Source: Ailanthus altissimus (taxonomy: Eukaryota; Streptophyta; Magnoliopsida; Sapindales; Simaroubaceae). Taken from it: 64,000 bases of DNA. The position numbers and the translations under genes are program-made. Under the pieces are notes generated by a model. It was not told where the DNA came from and did not search any database. It saw only the letters and a program-made list of their open reading frames with translations. Positions 12,047-24,934 of this stretch are shown here, piece by piece. How positions within the stretch are numbered: the stretch's first letter is position 1; every line of letters begins with the position of its first letter. The DNA is taken from contig OX327699.1 of assembly GCA_946807835.1 (NCBI GenBank), forward strand, positions 20,200,014-20,264,013. Direction: 5' to 3'.

Positions 12047-14533
12047 ATGGAGTGTGATGCGATAGTTATTTGTTTTGGTGGAAAGTGGGAGAGTTCTAGT
12101 GACGGGGAAGAAAGTTATGTTGATTATAATAATTTTGGAATTTCGGTTTCGAAAGATATTAATTTTGAAGATCTTTTAAATGCAGTATGTTATACCTTGG
12201 GAGTCGACAATGTGAAGTGTAAGGTGACTTTAAAAATCAAAATTGATGCAACGAGGTATAACCTAAAGCCTATTGAGATTAGAAATGACAATGATGTTCG
12301 ATTTTTTTTAAGCGCCAATAGAAGATCGTATTGTCCTTTATGTGTAACAGTGGATCCTAGAGCTCCTGTTTATGAAGATAATGTACAGCCCCCCAATCCA
12401 CCATCAATTCATGGTTATTTTATGTCAGCTAGCGGTAGCAACCAAGTGAGCCATACATCTCTATCAGTTCCAGCAGTGGTTCCTGCAAACACAACGAACG
12501 AGTATCACAATGTTTCTCCTATACCTTTTAATGAAGACCCAGCCTATACACATTACGCTTGTGATGACATTGAAAATGTTGGGGATGTGGAAGGGGACTA
12601 TGATGATGTTAGAAATGTTGATAATTTAGAAGGGGATGATTTAGCAGAAGGCGGACGTTGTTATGTTTCGACAAGCTCCCTAAATGTTGAAGCTAGAAGA
12701 ATAGATTTTTGTGAAGCAGAAAATCCCTTTGCGTTTATGCCTCCAATACCACCATCAGACTTGGTCATTTCAGATAAGATATCGAGTAGTGGAATTGACG
12801 ATGTGTTTGTAGGAAAATTGTTTGATAGCAAAGACGAACTTCACCAGGCTATTAGTATGGTAGCACTTAAAGGTAATTGGAGCTTTAAAGTGTCAAGGTC
12901 GACAAAAGATCGTTTTGAGATCAAATGTGATGATGATAGATGTCGATGGCGATTACGTGCAGTGTCGACAGATGCAAGGAAACATTTTATTGTGCGCAGA
13001 ATTGATTCAAGTCACGTGTGCCAATTAGATCGATTACGCGATGGTCATCGACAAGCAAAGTCTCGGATTATTGGCAAATTTATAAAAAATAAATTTGCAT
13101 CTGCGAGTCGACTTTATAGACCGAAGGAAATTCAAGCAGACATACGTGCGGAGTTTGGTGTGGACTTAACTTACCCTACTGCTTGGCGGTCTAAGGAGCA
13201 TGCATTGGTGTTGATACGTGGTACTCCAGAGGGTTCATATAAATTACTTCCTGCATACTGTCATATATTGGAACAACAGAACCCTGGTACAGTCACACAT
13301 TTGGAGATTGACGATTGCAAGCACTTTAAATATTTCTTCATGGCTCTTGGACCATGTATTAGAGGGTTCCAGTCTTCCATCCGACCGGTTATTGCAGTTG
13401 ATGGTACAATTTTAAAAAATGCATACTTGGGAACAATGTTTGTGGCTGTTTGCAAGGATGGAAACAACCAGATTTTTCCACTTGCATGGGGTATTGCTGA
13501 CTCTGAAAATGATGCTTCATGGAAGTGGTTTATGGAAAAACTCCGAGGAGTTATTGGCGATCTTGCGAACCTTGTATTTATATCTGATCGACATGCTAGT
13601 ATCGAGAAGGCCATTAAAGAGGTATTTCCTAATGTATATCATGGTGTATGCATCCATCACTTGAAGGGTAATTTGGTAGCACGATATAAGATACCATCGC
13701 ATACAACAAAAGGAGGGGGATACTTGGCCTCCTATTTTGTTGCTGCCAAGGCGTATCACATAGCTGACTTTCAAAGGGAAATATATAAGATGCGAGAAAT
13801 GAAACCGGAGGCAACGAGATACTTGGAGGAAGAGGTTGGTTTTTCAAAATGGGCTCGATCAGTGGGAGCATTCAGAAGATATGACATCATGACCACCAAC
13901 ATTGCAGAGAGCATTAACGCTGTTGCGAAAGATGCACGTGCCATGACGGTGACTGCCTTAATTGAGTGGATCCGAGAGTTAATGCAAAAATGGTTTGTTG
14001 AGAGACGTGAGGCTGCAGAAAATATGTCAAACTTCTTGACCACTTGGGCCCATAACAAGATTTGGAAGCACAATGATGATTCCGCTCGCATGACGGTGCA
14101 TGCAATAGATCGATCTCGTTTTGTTGTTAAGGACGGAAAAAGAAATGGAATAGTGGACATCCCGGGAAAGTCATGTAGTTGTCAAAAGTTTGATATGCGG
14201 CAACTACCGTGTCCTCATGCACTTGCAGTATGCAGGCAGGTCAGATTCCAGTACCAGACTCTTTGTTCGCAATATTACATGACTGAGTGTTTGTTGCGTG
14301 CATACAGTGAACCAGTAAATCCGGTTGGTCATCCGTTAGATTGGATTGTTCCAGAGGAGTTGAGAGCTGCTGACATCCAGCCTCCTATAGTACGTCGGCA
14401 ATCAGGAAGACGTCGGAAGAATAGAATTCTATCGCAAGGTGAGGCTCCCACGAAGAATGTATGCAGTCGCTGTAAGCAGCATGGACATAATCGACAAACT
14501 TGTCGAAACCCAATTCCATTACATGGTAGTTGA
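12047..14533 (+). CDS. mudrA: MudrA-type MULE transposase
   Basis: This transposase catalyses excision and insertion of the element. From the ATG at 12047 it is 828 residues. It shows an N-terminal MuDR domain (ECDAIVICFGGKWE onward), a zinc-binding FAR1-like region with RFEIKCDDDRCRWRLRA, and the DDE catalytic core. In the core the first Asp is in AVDGTILKN (about residue 451) and the second in FISDRHASI (about 513). A SWIM zinc finger CSCQKFDMRQLPCPHALAVC (about 709-728) and a CCHC knuckle CSRCKQHGHNRQTC (about 806-819) follow. The open frame extends upstream to 11567 but only through the GC-rich array. The chosen ATG follows a TTTTTTCAG splice-acceptor-like tract and starts the conserved domain. 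No stop or frameshift was seen. Confidence 0.9.
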   Translation: MECDAIVICFGGKWESSSDGEESYVDYNNFGISVSKDINFEDLLNAVCYTLGVDNVKCKVTLKIKIDATRYNLKPIEIRNDNDVRFFLSANRRSYCPLCVTVDPRAPVYEDNVQPPNPPSIHGYFMSASGSNQVSHTSLSVPAVVPANTTNEYHNVSPIPFNEDPAYTHYACDDIENVGDVEGDYDDVRNVDNLEGDDLAEGGRCYVSTSSLNVEARRIDFCEAENPFAFMPPIPPSDLVISDKISSSGIDDVFVGKLFDSKDELHQAISMVALKGNWSFKVSRSTKDRFEIKCDDDRCRWRLRAVSTDARKHFIVRRIDSSHVCQLDRLRDGHRQAKSRIIGKFIKNKFASASRLYRPKEIQADIRAEFGVDLTYPTAWRSKEHALVLIRGTPEGSYKLLPAYCHILEQQNPGTVTHLEIDDCKHFKYFFMALGPCIRGFQSSIRPVIAVDGTILKNAYLGTMFVAVCKDGNNQIFPLAWGIADSENDASWKWFMEKLRGVIGDLANLVFISDRHASIEKAIKEVFPNVYHGVCIHHLKGNLVARYKIPSHTTKGGGYLASYFVAAKAYHIADFQREIYKMREMKPEATRYLEEEVGFSKWARSVGAFRRYDIMTTNIAESINAVAKDARAMTVTALIEWIRELMQKWFVERREAAENMSNFLTTWAHNKIWKHNDDSARMTVHAIDRSRFVVKDGKRNGIVDIPGKSCSCQKFDMRQLPCPHALAVCRQVRFQYQTLCSQYYMTECLLRAYSEPVNPVGHPLDWIVPEELRAADIQPPIVRRQSGRRRKNRILSQGEAPTKNVCSRCKQHGHNRQTCRNPIPLHGS

Positions 14534-14838
14534 TGTGTTCTTTATGAGTTATATTTGTATTTGTATTTTAAAGTCATGTAGTTATGGACTTTATTTGTAC
14601 TCTTATAAACATGGAAATTTTATTTTATTTTCTAAAATTTCTGGATTAAAACGGACAGAGTTTCCCCTATTTTTTCTCAAAATCTATATTTCATAAACCT
14701 GCAGAAAATACACTTCAAATATTTCTCACATCTCTTAGCTGTAAATGGAACCTCCCATCCCTACCCAAATCAATCAACATCATTTTACAATCTTTATAAA
14801 CATACATAAAAACATACAAATCAATCAACATCATTTCA
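14534..14838. other. Convergent gap between mudrA and the Ulp1-type gene
   Basis: About 305 bases separate the two stop codons. This must hold the 3' ends of both transcripts, which may overlap. Confidence 0.5.
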
Positions 14839-17800
14839 CTACTTTTTTGCACATTTCCATAAGTCGGTCGCTATTTTGGTCCTAAAAAATGACCCATGCT
14901 CAGGACCAAAATCTAAGGGATGACAACACATCAAAAACTCTATAAACATACAAACATAAACCCCACAATCTCCACTATTCACTGTCTGTTGTGGCACTCC
15001 ATCCTTTAACCTAATTACATGAAAAAGGGTTAAGTCAGGTGTAATTCGTCGTTGCTCATATAATCTACAAGCATCTAAGTAACGGGGTAACAACATAGCT
15101 AATGGCAGGACATAATTCTCAATCACGCCATCGGCAAATCCCTTGATGCTAGAATCGTAGATCAATATTTGTCGATGCAAGATGTCCACCTCAGCCGTTA
15201 CCCAATGCTGTTGATTGTAGTTAACAGGAATATAAACCTACATAAAATTCAAATAAGTCTTAGAAATAGTACTACAAGTTATAAACAAAAATAACAACAT
15301 TCACACAAAATAGTACTACAAGTTATAAACAAAAATAACAACATTTACCTTATCAACCTCAATCCACATACGTGCACCGAGTAAATCTTCTTTAGCGCCT
15401 TGAGCATATGCCATCACTTCATCACTCCATACAATGCCAGTAATGTCATTTTTGTGCTGCTCATAAAAGAGTCTAAAAGACTCCTACAAATGCAGGGCCA
15501 TCGAATAATCAATAAAATTGAAATAACAAAATATAAATAATTTAATTCATCACTCACAAAGAAGTACGAATCCACAGAAGTGGACAATTGAGGCAATGCA
15601 TTAGTGCAACCGTATTGCCTAAGTCGAATCACCTTCAAATACTCATTAATATGCTGCATTTAGAAACAATAACCGTCAAGTGATTCTATAAATTTATAAA
15701 AAAACTGCAAGGGGATAATTATTCAATAATTTACTTACAAAGTCATCCAGCCAACTGTGTAGCAATTCCCGAAACCATGTCGGGTTAGCTTCTAGCCCAG
15801 GTAAGCTGACTACACCCTCATCCTTGTCCATCCAAGCCTGAAACTGAACCATGATAGTCGAGTCTATCGGCTGCAACGGATTCATGTCTGCTTGAGGTTG
15901 CACTTCAATTTCAAATTTCTTCTTTTCGTGTATCCTTTGTGGAAATGGATTTGTATATGGGGTGTGCAAATACCATGCAGGCCTATACTGTCTCCCAAAT
16001 TGACTTACTCCCTTATGCGGGGCAGGCAAGATCTCAACACTTGCAGGACTGTCAATCAGTGGCTGGGGCAATATATCATGACCAGTAGCTGGGGTCTGAA
16101 AATCATATTGACAACTTGCCGGTGTGTTCTCTCCATACTACAATATATGTATATATTAAAATAAATAAAACTGCAATTAAGGTAATTGTGTTTAAAATTT
16201 ATTTTGCTTACCATATTATGGCTTTCGTTCTGTTGGAATGAGCATGACTGCCTAAACCACATCATCATTTGCTGCATCTGCTGTGTAAGATCGGTCCGGA
16301 GTTGATTAACACTTGTTAAAATTTCATCTTTATCCTTGTCCATTCTTTGTAGAAGTGCAGCTTCAGTATGCTCAATTCTCTTAATCATCTCCTCCCGCAG
16401 CTGCTCAATCTGATGTGTTACGCCATGGTCTGCAGATGCACTGTGTTCAGACTACAAGAAACATAATCATAGTTAATGACTTATTTAGAAATATTAGAAA
16501 TATATTGAAATTTCTCTTTAGTTAATCATGTAAATATACCGTTGCTCCTGCCACTGGTGCTGACATTTGTGGGTTTGTCCATTCATATCCACCCCCCTCC
16601 ACATCCATAACATCATCGTTAGGGTCGCTAAAATGGGCATAGGTCCTGGGGCGCTTGCTCTCGCTGAAATCAGACATATTTGGTAAGTCCCCAGCATAAC
16701 TTCCGCTTGGAATGCCTACACGTCTAGCCAGGCGCACAATTGCCTCTCTCTTCTCGTGGTCTTTTGGTACTAATTTACGATGTACCGAAAGAACCTATAA
16801 ATCAACCAACCATATTAAGTTACGCTTAAAACAAAATAAAAGTTATAAACCAATATATATATATTTTACATTCATATCAACACATACCAAATCCTTTGCT
16901 AACATTGTATCCTGAACCTCATCGAACAATGGAGTCCCTCGAGTCGTCCAATTCAAAATACGAGGGAAGCGATCACCATTATGATAACCAAAAATCTCTC
17001 CGCACACTGGAATTGCCTCGAAAATCCATACCTAATATAATTATATTTAAAATATAAGTTTGACGTATACAAACAAAATATATAATTAAGATCAAAAAGT
17101 TAAGTACATATGGCGTACCAGAAATGCGTGCGAAAAGCCATATACGTTGTAACTCTCAAACTTCTTCTGTGCAAACCCTTTCCTTTTTATTTTCTCAAGT
17201 TTTTGGAATGCAGCCTTCTTAAGTGAGTTATGAAGCACGGTCCATGCAATATTACCCCATGGATACTTATTAAACTCATCAAGGTCATCCACTAAACATA
17301 AAACAAAATTTTGAATTCCACTACGCTCGTCACGTGGAATCAAAACACGATGCACAAAATAAAATAAACTCAACTTTACTGCATCTGTATCGTCCATTTT
17401 CTCCAAATTTAGACGTGCGTACCATTGATCAAGAAATATGTAAGATAATTTCTTTACCCCAGAAAAATATGTATCCCATAATCGAGTGCCCAATTTCCTA
17501 TGCAGCTGCTGGGCGGGAGGGTAATCTCGCATTTGTAGTCCAGTGATTAGTACAAACTCCTGCCGGCTAAAACGGATGCGTTTCCTCCCTATGTAAAACC
17601 ATATCTCATCATCTACATTAGAGGTATGCACCTCACGCAACAATAACTCGTGCACCAAAATACCAGAGAATGTCAACTCTGACATATCTAAGAAATACCC
17701 CATACACGTCTGCCTAAATAATGTTTTCTGACTTGTTGTCAGTTTATCCTTAATACAATTTAGACCCCACATCTTAGCATAAGCCGTCACTGATGCACGA

Positions 17801-17848
17801 AAAAACATATGCTCTGGAATTCTATATTCTTTCGATATGTTCTCTTTC
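14839..17848 (-). CDS. Transposon-borne DUF1985 + Ulp1 (C48) cysteine protease
   Basis: Eight exons join in frame with GT-AG introns: 17119-17848, 16888-17031, 16540-16794, 16212-16451, 15739-16137, 15558-15653, 15349-15483 and 14839-15237, giving about 799 residues. A first exon with the ATG should lie further right and was not resolved. The N-terminal part is a DUF1985 domain (FRQTCMGYFLDM ... RFSRQEFVLITGL). The middle is low-complexity and coiled-coil-like (QQMQQMMMWF). The C-terminal part is an Ulp1 protease, the SUMO/ubiquitin-like-processing family, with a complete triad: His in NQQHWVTAEVD (codon about 15205), Asp in ILIYDSS (about 15154) and Cys in SGDCGVYVC (14965-14967). Proteins of this type ride on Kaonashi MULEs; their use to the transposon is unknown. 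Confidence 0.85.
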
Positions 17849-18294
17849 CTGTAACAATAAAAAAAAATAAACAAAATACATTAATATTAATCAGAGAAAG
17901 ATTATTTACAAAAACAATTAATTTAACATACATAATACATTAAAATAATTAATTACTAACATATTAATCAACATATTATAATAATAAAATCAAACCAAAC
18001 TTAATAATTAATTTACTAACATATTAATATTAATCAACATTAATTATATATTAAAATCAAAATAATCATATATAATAATAATAATAATAAATGTTACAAA
18101 CCAAAATTAATGAGTCATTTAAGTAAATTTTTCCATCTATTAGATCAATAATATTCTTTCTAAATAGAATTTATGAAATCTTTTATTTAATTTAAATAAA
18201 ATTACATTTATCTAAATTATTAATGTAAAATATATTTAATTAATTTAAATATAATTAAATTTAATTTTAAAAAAAAACCTAATTCAAAAAAATT

Positions 18295-18620
18295 CGCGCC
18301 ATCGCGGACGTCCGCGATGCGCCCTTAGAGCGCATCGCGGGCGCGCATCGCGGGCCCGAGATGGCCCCGCGATGCGCCTGTTGAACGCGCATCGCGGGGT
18401 CGTCTCGGGTCCGCGTTGTGCGCCCGCGATGCGCGTTAAGGGCGCATCGCGGGCGCGCATCGCGGACCCGAGATGGCCCCGCGATGCGCCGGGTAAATGC
18501 GCATCGCGGGGCCGGCTCGGGTCCGCGTTGCGCGCCCCGCGATGCGCCCTTAACGCGCATCGCGGGGCCATCTCGGGCCCGAGATTGGCAACGGTGGCTG
18601 CCGCCGCTCCGGCCGCCGTC
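18295..18620. repeat. GC-rich array with self-complementary units, right end of MULE
   Basis: Repeated CCCGCGATGCGC / GCGCATCGCGGG words alternate in opposite orientation, giving many potential hairpins. For example, 12-bp perfect arms at 18423-18434 and 18442-18453 enclose a 7-base loop. It corresponds in position to the left array at 11640-11950 but has a different unit. It is very CpG-dense, so a likely target of DNA methylation. Confidence 0.85.
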
Positions 18621-19061
18621 TGCATCGCGAATATGACCCAAAAATCACAATTTTTTGCCAATTTTCAACGTTTCTTACACCATTCAAACCCATTTTTCAC
18701 ATATTATTCAATAATTTCATCTATTGCTAGCTTTAAATATAAATTCTAATCATGTTATAAATAAATTTAAAATTTTCAAAACTTAAACAAAACTCACCAA
18801 AAATCGGTCATTTTCTTTGTTTGAAGTGAGAAATCTGTTGTAAAAGCTCCGATCTATGCAGTGATAACTTCAAATTTTTCGATCTAACGAATTTTGATAA
18901 TTTTTGCTTTTTTTGATTGATTTTCGGGTGAGTGAAAGTTAATAGAGAAAATGGGCAAATGTGTCCAAAATATTTATGTTTGGTTAATAAAGTATATTTA
19001 ATTTTAAGTTGGTTAAAATATTATAATAAAAAAATAATAAGGCTATTTGTGAACTTTTCCC

Positions 19062-19070
19062 TTATATATA
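19062..19070. repeat. Right 9-bp target-site duplication of the MULE
   Basis: TTATATATA follows the right TIR directly and matches 11205-11213 exactly. The site is AT-rich, as is common for such insertions. Confidence 0.9.
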
Positions 19071-20049
19071 TTTGTAAAAAATAAATAGTTTTGAGGCTAT
19101 TTTGACGGACTATTTTGTCACAGCAGCGAATCAAAAGGACTTATTTGATATATTATTCTAATTCTTTGTACAGTAAATTAGGGGAATAATTGTAAGCTTA
19201 ATTGAAAAACAACTAGAAGGTTTGAGACGCTATATTATGTTGTAATAACAAACCATATGAACTCGTTATTTGATTATTTTAATTATTTTGTATAGTAAAT
19301 CTTATAAGTTTGTTCTTTTTTTGCCAATGAAGTTACATTGCTGTTATGAATTTGAAACAAGGAAGTACCAGCAAGCCTATAGACCAATTTGTTAATTACT
19401 TTTGCAGACCAAGGAAATATCAATTGATTTATACAATTGAAAATTTGAATAAACTCCCTGGCAATTACGTAAACATGTAAATGATTTGCACTCGGCGTTA
19501 TATATGATTTATTACTCTTTCACATACTAGCTTTATAATTTCCTGTTGTCACAAATGCCTTGTTCATTAATGGAACAATAAAATTTTGGATAATTTCTTT
19601 TTCTTTAAGAACCAATCGTTTTGTTTTTACTGATGGACCCCTGAATCTCGAGACTAGGGGTTAAAATATCAAACTCAAAAATTAGAGTTTAAATTTAATT
19701 ATGTAAGAATTTTAGTATCAAAATAAAATTTTGCAAAAGATCAATATATTGAAAACACTTATTTTTTTTTTTTTAAAAAGAAGTAAAACAGTATTATTAA
19801 AATTAAAATTTGTTTGGGGCTCTAGCCTTATTATAGGTCCACAATCAATAATAAAGGACCAGTCGGAACGTTCCCCAAAAACAATTAAAGAGATATGGCA
19901 GAAAGCTTTTCATGATTGCAAAATGTAGAAATTCACTTCTTTATAATTGGGATTTCAAGTTTTATATAAGATGTTTCTCCTTTGAGTTTTGGACAATCGA
20001 ATTATAATTTTAAATTATTTAATTTATTCTATAAATATAAATTAATTAA
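19071..20049. other. AT-rich intergenic stretch, no gene seen
   Basis: No exon, transposon terminus or RNA gene is recognised between the MULE and the tandem-repeat block. Confidence 0.5.
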
Positions 20050-21480
20050 AATTAAATCTTACGCAATTAAATTTTAATTGATTATTTCACAATTAAATTA
20101 TTTGATATATCATATGAATATTAATTAATTTGATTAAATTCTTATACAATTAAATTATAATTTTAATTTATTCAATTAAATTATTTAATTTATGCCATTA
20201 ATATAAAGTAATTCAAATTGAATCCTTGTATAATTTAATTATAATTTTAATTTAGTCAATTGAATTAATATATTTATCCCATAAATAATACAAATGAATT
20301 AAAATTAAAATTGAACTCTCGTGTGGTTTAATTATAATTTCAATTTGGTCAATTGAATTAATAGATTTATCCAATGAATATGGAAAATTAATTGAAATTA
20401 AAAACAAATCCTTGTACAATGTAATTCTAATTTCAACTTAATCAATAGAATTAATAGATTTATCCATGAATAATACAAATTAATTGAAGTGAATCCTTGT
20501 ACAATTTAATTCTAATTTCAGCTCAGTTAATTGAATAAATAGATTTATCCCTTGAATAAGGCAAATTAATTGAAATTGAAATCGAATCCTTGTACAACGT
20601 AATTTTAATTTCAACTTAATCAATTTATTTTATGGATTTATCCCATGAATATTACAAATTAATTAAAAACGAAATCAAAATCAAATTTTAATTTAATTAT
20701 AATTTCAATTTAGTCAATTGAATTAATATATTTATCCCATGAATAATACAAATTAATAAAAAATCAAAATCGAATCCTTGTAACATTTAATTATAATATC
20801 AATTTATTGAATTGAATTAATACATTTATCTCATGGATAATACAAATTTATTGAAATTGAAATCCAATCCTCGTAAAATTTAATTATAATATCAATTTAT
20901 TGAATTGAATTAATACATTTATCTCATGAATAATACAAATTTATTGAACTTGAAATCTAATCCTCGTAAAATTTAATTTCAATTTCAATTTAGAGAATTG
21001 AATTAATAAATTTATCCCATGAATATTACATATTAATTGAAATCAAAATCGAAATCAAATTCTTGTACAATTTAATTATAATTTCAGTTTAGTGAATTGA
21101 ATTAATACATTTATCCCATGAATAATACAAATTAATAAAATCAAATCAGAATCGGAATCGAATCCTTGTACCATTTAATTATAATTTCAATTTAGTAAGT
21201 TGAATTAATACATTTATCACATAAATGATACAAATCAATTGAAATTGAAATCAAAATCTAATCCTTGTACAGTTTAATTATAATTTCAATTAAGTCAATT
21301 TAATTAATTGATTTATCTTACGAAGGCATGAATAATACAAATTAATTGAAATTGAAATCTTATACAATTGACGATTTATCTCAAATTAATAAAAATTATA
21401 AATTGAATTTTGCATAATTAAAATTTAATTTTAATTTTAATTTACTCAATTGGATAATTTTATCAGGAATATAAATTAAG
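20050..21480. repeat. Tandem array of about 94-bp AT-rich units
   Basis: About 14 diverged copies of a unit containing a GAATCCTTGTACAATTTAAT-like word, then TAATTTCAATTTAGTCAATT, then TTTATCCCATGAATAATACA. Successive copies of the first word start near 20222, 20315, 20409, 20488, 20584, 20772, 20866, 20959, 21058, 21161 and 21259, mostly 93-103 bp apart. No coding potential. It looks like a small satellite or minisatellite locus. Confidence 0.85.
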
Positions 21481-22180
21481 TAAAAATACAATTAAATTAT
21501 TTAATTTAATTAAAAAAATTTACCATTCATATTATTTGGTCTAAATATTAAAAATATTATCATTAAATATTATTATAACAAAAAATATTAATTTAGGCCC
21601 CAAAATATTTGTTATAGGACCAAAATTTAAATAATTAAAAGTTAGCATTAAGTTCATGTAGCCCAAATCCAAAAGTCCAAAATAACCAGCCAAGTCTAAA
21701 AAAAAAAAAAGTCGAAGCCTATTAAACCAAACCTGGGAACCGAAATCAAACCAAAACAAACTGGTTTGGTTTGAATCAGTTTTGATTTTAGGGTGTTAAA
21801 GCAATCGGTTTTGTATTAATTTGATTCAAGTTTGAACTAAACTGAAATTGGTTTTGTCCACCCATACTCATAATAGCTGAGATTTATCAGTACTTCATGG
21901 CTCATGCCAAGATCTTATCTAGATTTTAAATTCAAGAACTTATCCTTAACTTTCTTATTATCTGCTTCTTTTTTATGATTATTGTTGAAAATTAATAATT
22001 CAAAATTGTATTTGAACATGATTGAGTTGAAGACTAATAAAGAGTCAAAATGAAGATAAAGACGCATTGGATGAATGAAAAATGAACGAAAACAGAGTAT
22101 CAGAAGCAAGGAGGGGCTTGGAGTACGAGGGGAGCATCGGCCCCAAGATGGTCAGGTCGCTGCTCCAACCTTGGTATAGG

Positions 22181-22185
22181 CTAGG
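22181..22185. repeat. Left 5-bp target duplication of the gypsy element
   Basis: CTAGG before the LTR at 22186 is repeated at 31563-31567 directly after the second LTR. It proves a single insertion event into the copia LTR. Confidence 0.93.
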
Positions 22186-24933
22186 TGTCACGCCCCAGAC
22201 CCAAAAGATCCGACACACGACATCACTTACATTCATTCACTGCATGTGCACTCATAAATAATATTACACAAAATTTTCAACTTTCATTTCAATTTCTTTC
22301 AGAATTATAGCAATTGAATTATGACTGGGACAATTATTAAACCGGAGATACGCAGAGTTTTCTCAGAGATTAACACTTTACTACGTCACCAGTAGCAACT
22401 TTGTTACCGGGAGCCCAGAATATATCCATTGCAAATTCTTACTTAAAATCATCCAATAACCACACTTTATAAAACTTAAACCAAATCCAATCCACACACA
22501 ATGAAATAATACATAAGTATTTATTCAATAGGGACAAACCAAATATCTTATCCCACGTGTCCCCAAATGAAACACACAACAACCTAGCAACTTAGGGAAC
22601 CCAAGGAACAGCAGAAGCCTTGCCAAATCCGCTAAGCACACATGTACCTTATTTACCTGAAATCACCATAAACTATAATGAGTATAAAACTCAATAAGCA
22701 TACTAATTTTTCATATATCAAATACAAATACATATATGTACACAATGCATATGTATGATATGCTGTGATCAATCAAAATCATAATCTTATCAAATCACAT
22801 ATCATGTAAGCGCTTACACATTCTTTCAAAACACATAATAGGAATACCATCACTCAACTACTACTTAGTAGGACTTACATATCACATATCACATAATGAG
22901 CCAAATGTCACTCGTAGGTGACATACCGTATGAGAGGAATAGTACAAGTGAGGTCTTTAAATCACACATATATAACGCTTATGCCCGAAGGTAAAAGCCA
23001 AACCCTCACCCTGATCATCGGTGAGTCCTCTCACATGTACCAATACGCCACCACACGAATGTGATGACTCACACTTCCTTTAGGTACCAATAGGATCCTC
23101 CCTACATACGGAACACATAACATATACCAATCCCGAAGGAAAGGCCACACATAAAGGCTCCACAAATCACATAAAATGCCTACTAAGTTAACAGTGAGTT
23201 CAAGTACCCTCAAATCACAAAATATTTCTCATGGACATATTACACTTCAAAAGCTTTCTTTGTTAAACGCATCTTATTTTGGAAAGCTCACTTTCAAAAA
23301 CACATGTATGTCCATGCTCAATGTCAATGCTCACATTCATAAACATATATTCACATTTCATATCAAAATATACTTTGACATATCATAAACATATTCTTAA
23401 CCCCATTTACAAAATCATACAAAACAATTATTATGTTTATTGTGATTCCAGTAGTAAGTCTAGTATACTTACCTCTTAGCACTTACAGCTACAAGGCTTA
23501 AATCTTCTTAACCTATCAATGGAGATCAATCCTTTCATAAGCCTCACAATTCACACAAATACTTAAATAGCTTACAAAATTATACACAATGCATTTAACA
23601 CATCAAATTGGTCTAAATACTTGATTTCTCAAAACTTGTCATTCTGACCACTTACACTTAACAAAATTTTCCAATACATCAAATGATGTCCAATTACTCC
23701 GAAATCAGAATATATCATTCTTGACTCATATATACTTCTTATAAATGAATATTATATCAAAATTCCTACACAATCCATTCCATACACACCATCGAATCCA
23801 AACTACAAACCTGACAGGATCAAGATACTTACTGAACAGTATTCAATCTCCCAATTTTATAAAATCATATACTAACTCAAAAATTATAAAACTACCATAT
23901 AATTACTCTTGACACATATCTCAGTCCATGATAAATATTTGGCTTCCAAATAACTGCCAAAATTATTTTAAAACTATTTTATTTCATAACTTTAAAAATC
24001 TGTTAATCAAATACTACAATGAGCTGATACACTTTAGAAATTCATAACACTTCAACCACATTGATCCAAATTCTCAATTCCGAGTATATCATATTAGACA
24101 TATAAAATTATCATATTCCACAAATTCATAATTTTTAAAGATCATTCAGCAGGTCAAAAATTATTTTCCACTGTATCATACTGTTTACACAGGAAATTTC
24201 CAGAATTCCAGGGTCATTTTGGTAAATTCACTACAAATTCAATTTCCGAGATTTTCAGTCGATTCAAAGTCTCAGATGATCCTAAACATGTCTAATTTCA
24301 TATACTCAAAATTCAAAATCAGAATCGAATCACAACAATTTATAAAATTCCTAGATCAAGAGGTTATCCAGCAGAAATTCCATAATTCATCATGATTTAT
24401 CAAACTATCTTATAGATCATCATCAATTCTCACAACATCAAACGAAATACACATCAAATCCTTAATTATACATATTTCCAGAAATTAAAACTTAAAGAAA
24501 TTAACTTAATTAACACCAATAAATTGATAATTAGTTGTGATATACCTCTAAAGATCCAAAATTCTCATTTTCTTCTTCTTTTTCTTCTTCTTCTTCTCTT
24601 TCTCTCTCCTTTATTTCTCTCTTCTCTCTCTAAAAATGGGTAGCTCGACCAAAATGAGAGAATTAGGGTTTTTAAAAGTGTATTTTTATACTAAGTGGTT
24701 AATTTTTAGTATTTACGAATTCACCCCCAAAACTTTCAAAGTATAACAATTTGGTCCCTAAAATAATTCCAAAGTCTTGCAAATAAACCCAATACTAATA
24801 GTATATCCTTAACCTATAAAAACACTACTAATAACAATATATAAATCAAGGATCACCCACATACAAATAAAATACGTATATTTATATATATAAATATACA
24901 TATTCTTACTGGTTATGGATACTGGTTACTACA
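22186..24933 (-). repeat. 3' LTR of the LOG-carrying gypsy element
   Basis: 2748 bp, the same length as the copy at 28815-31562. I found three mismatches on comparison (23170 c/a, 24299 c/a, 24322 g/t) and no indels. It contains a polypyrimidine run (24576-24634) that is purine-rich in the element's sense direction. Confidence 0.95.
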
Positions 24934-24934
24934 A

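Larger units (their letters stand above)
11214..19061. mobile_element. Complete Mutator-like element (MULE) with mudrA and Ulp1-type gene
   Basis: A 7848-bp DNA transposon bounded by GGGAAAAGTTCA / TGAACTTTTCCC ends and flanked by a perfect 9-bp target duplication, TTATATATA (11205-11213 and 19062-19070), as expected for Mutator. The terminal inverted repeats are long and diverged: about 110 bp align closely at the tips, and looser similarity runs inward to GC-rich arrays at 11640-11950 and 18295-18620. Inside are an intact mudrA on the plus strand and a convergent, intact DUF1985 + Ulp1 protease gene on the minus strand. This is the arrangement known from Kaonashi (KI) MULEs. It is potentially autonomous. 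Confidence 0.93.

Noticed and set aside
18279..18749. Open frames across the right GC-rich array
   Set aside because: Compositional frames within the repeat, present on both strands, with no homology.
20050..21480. CRISPR-like repeat array
   Set aside because: Units are long, diverged and without unique spacers, and this is plant nuclear DNA.
23031..23479. Small frames repeated at 29660-30108
   Set aside because: Identical because they lie in the two LTRs; no coding evidence.
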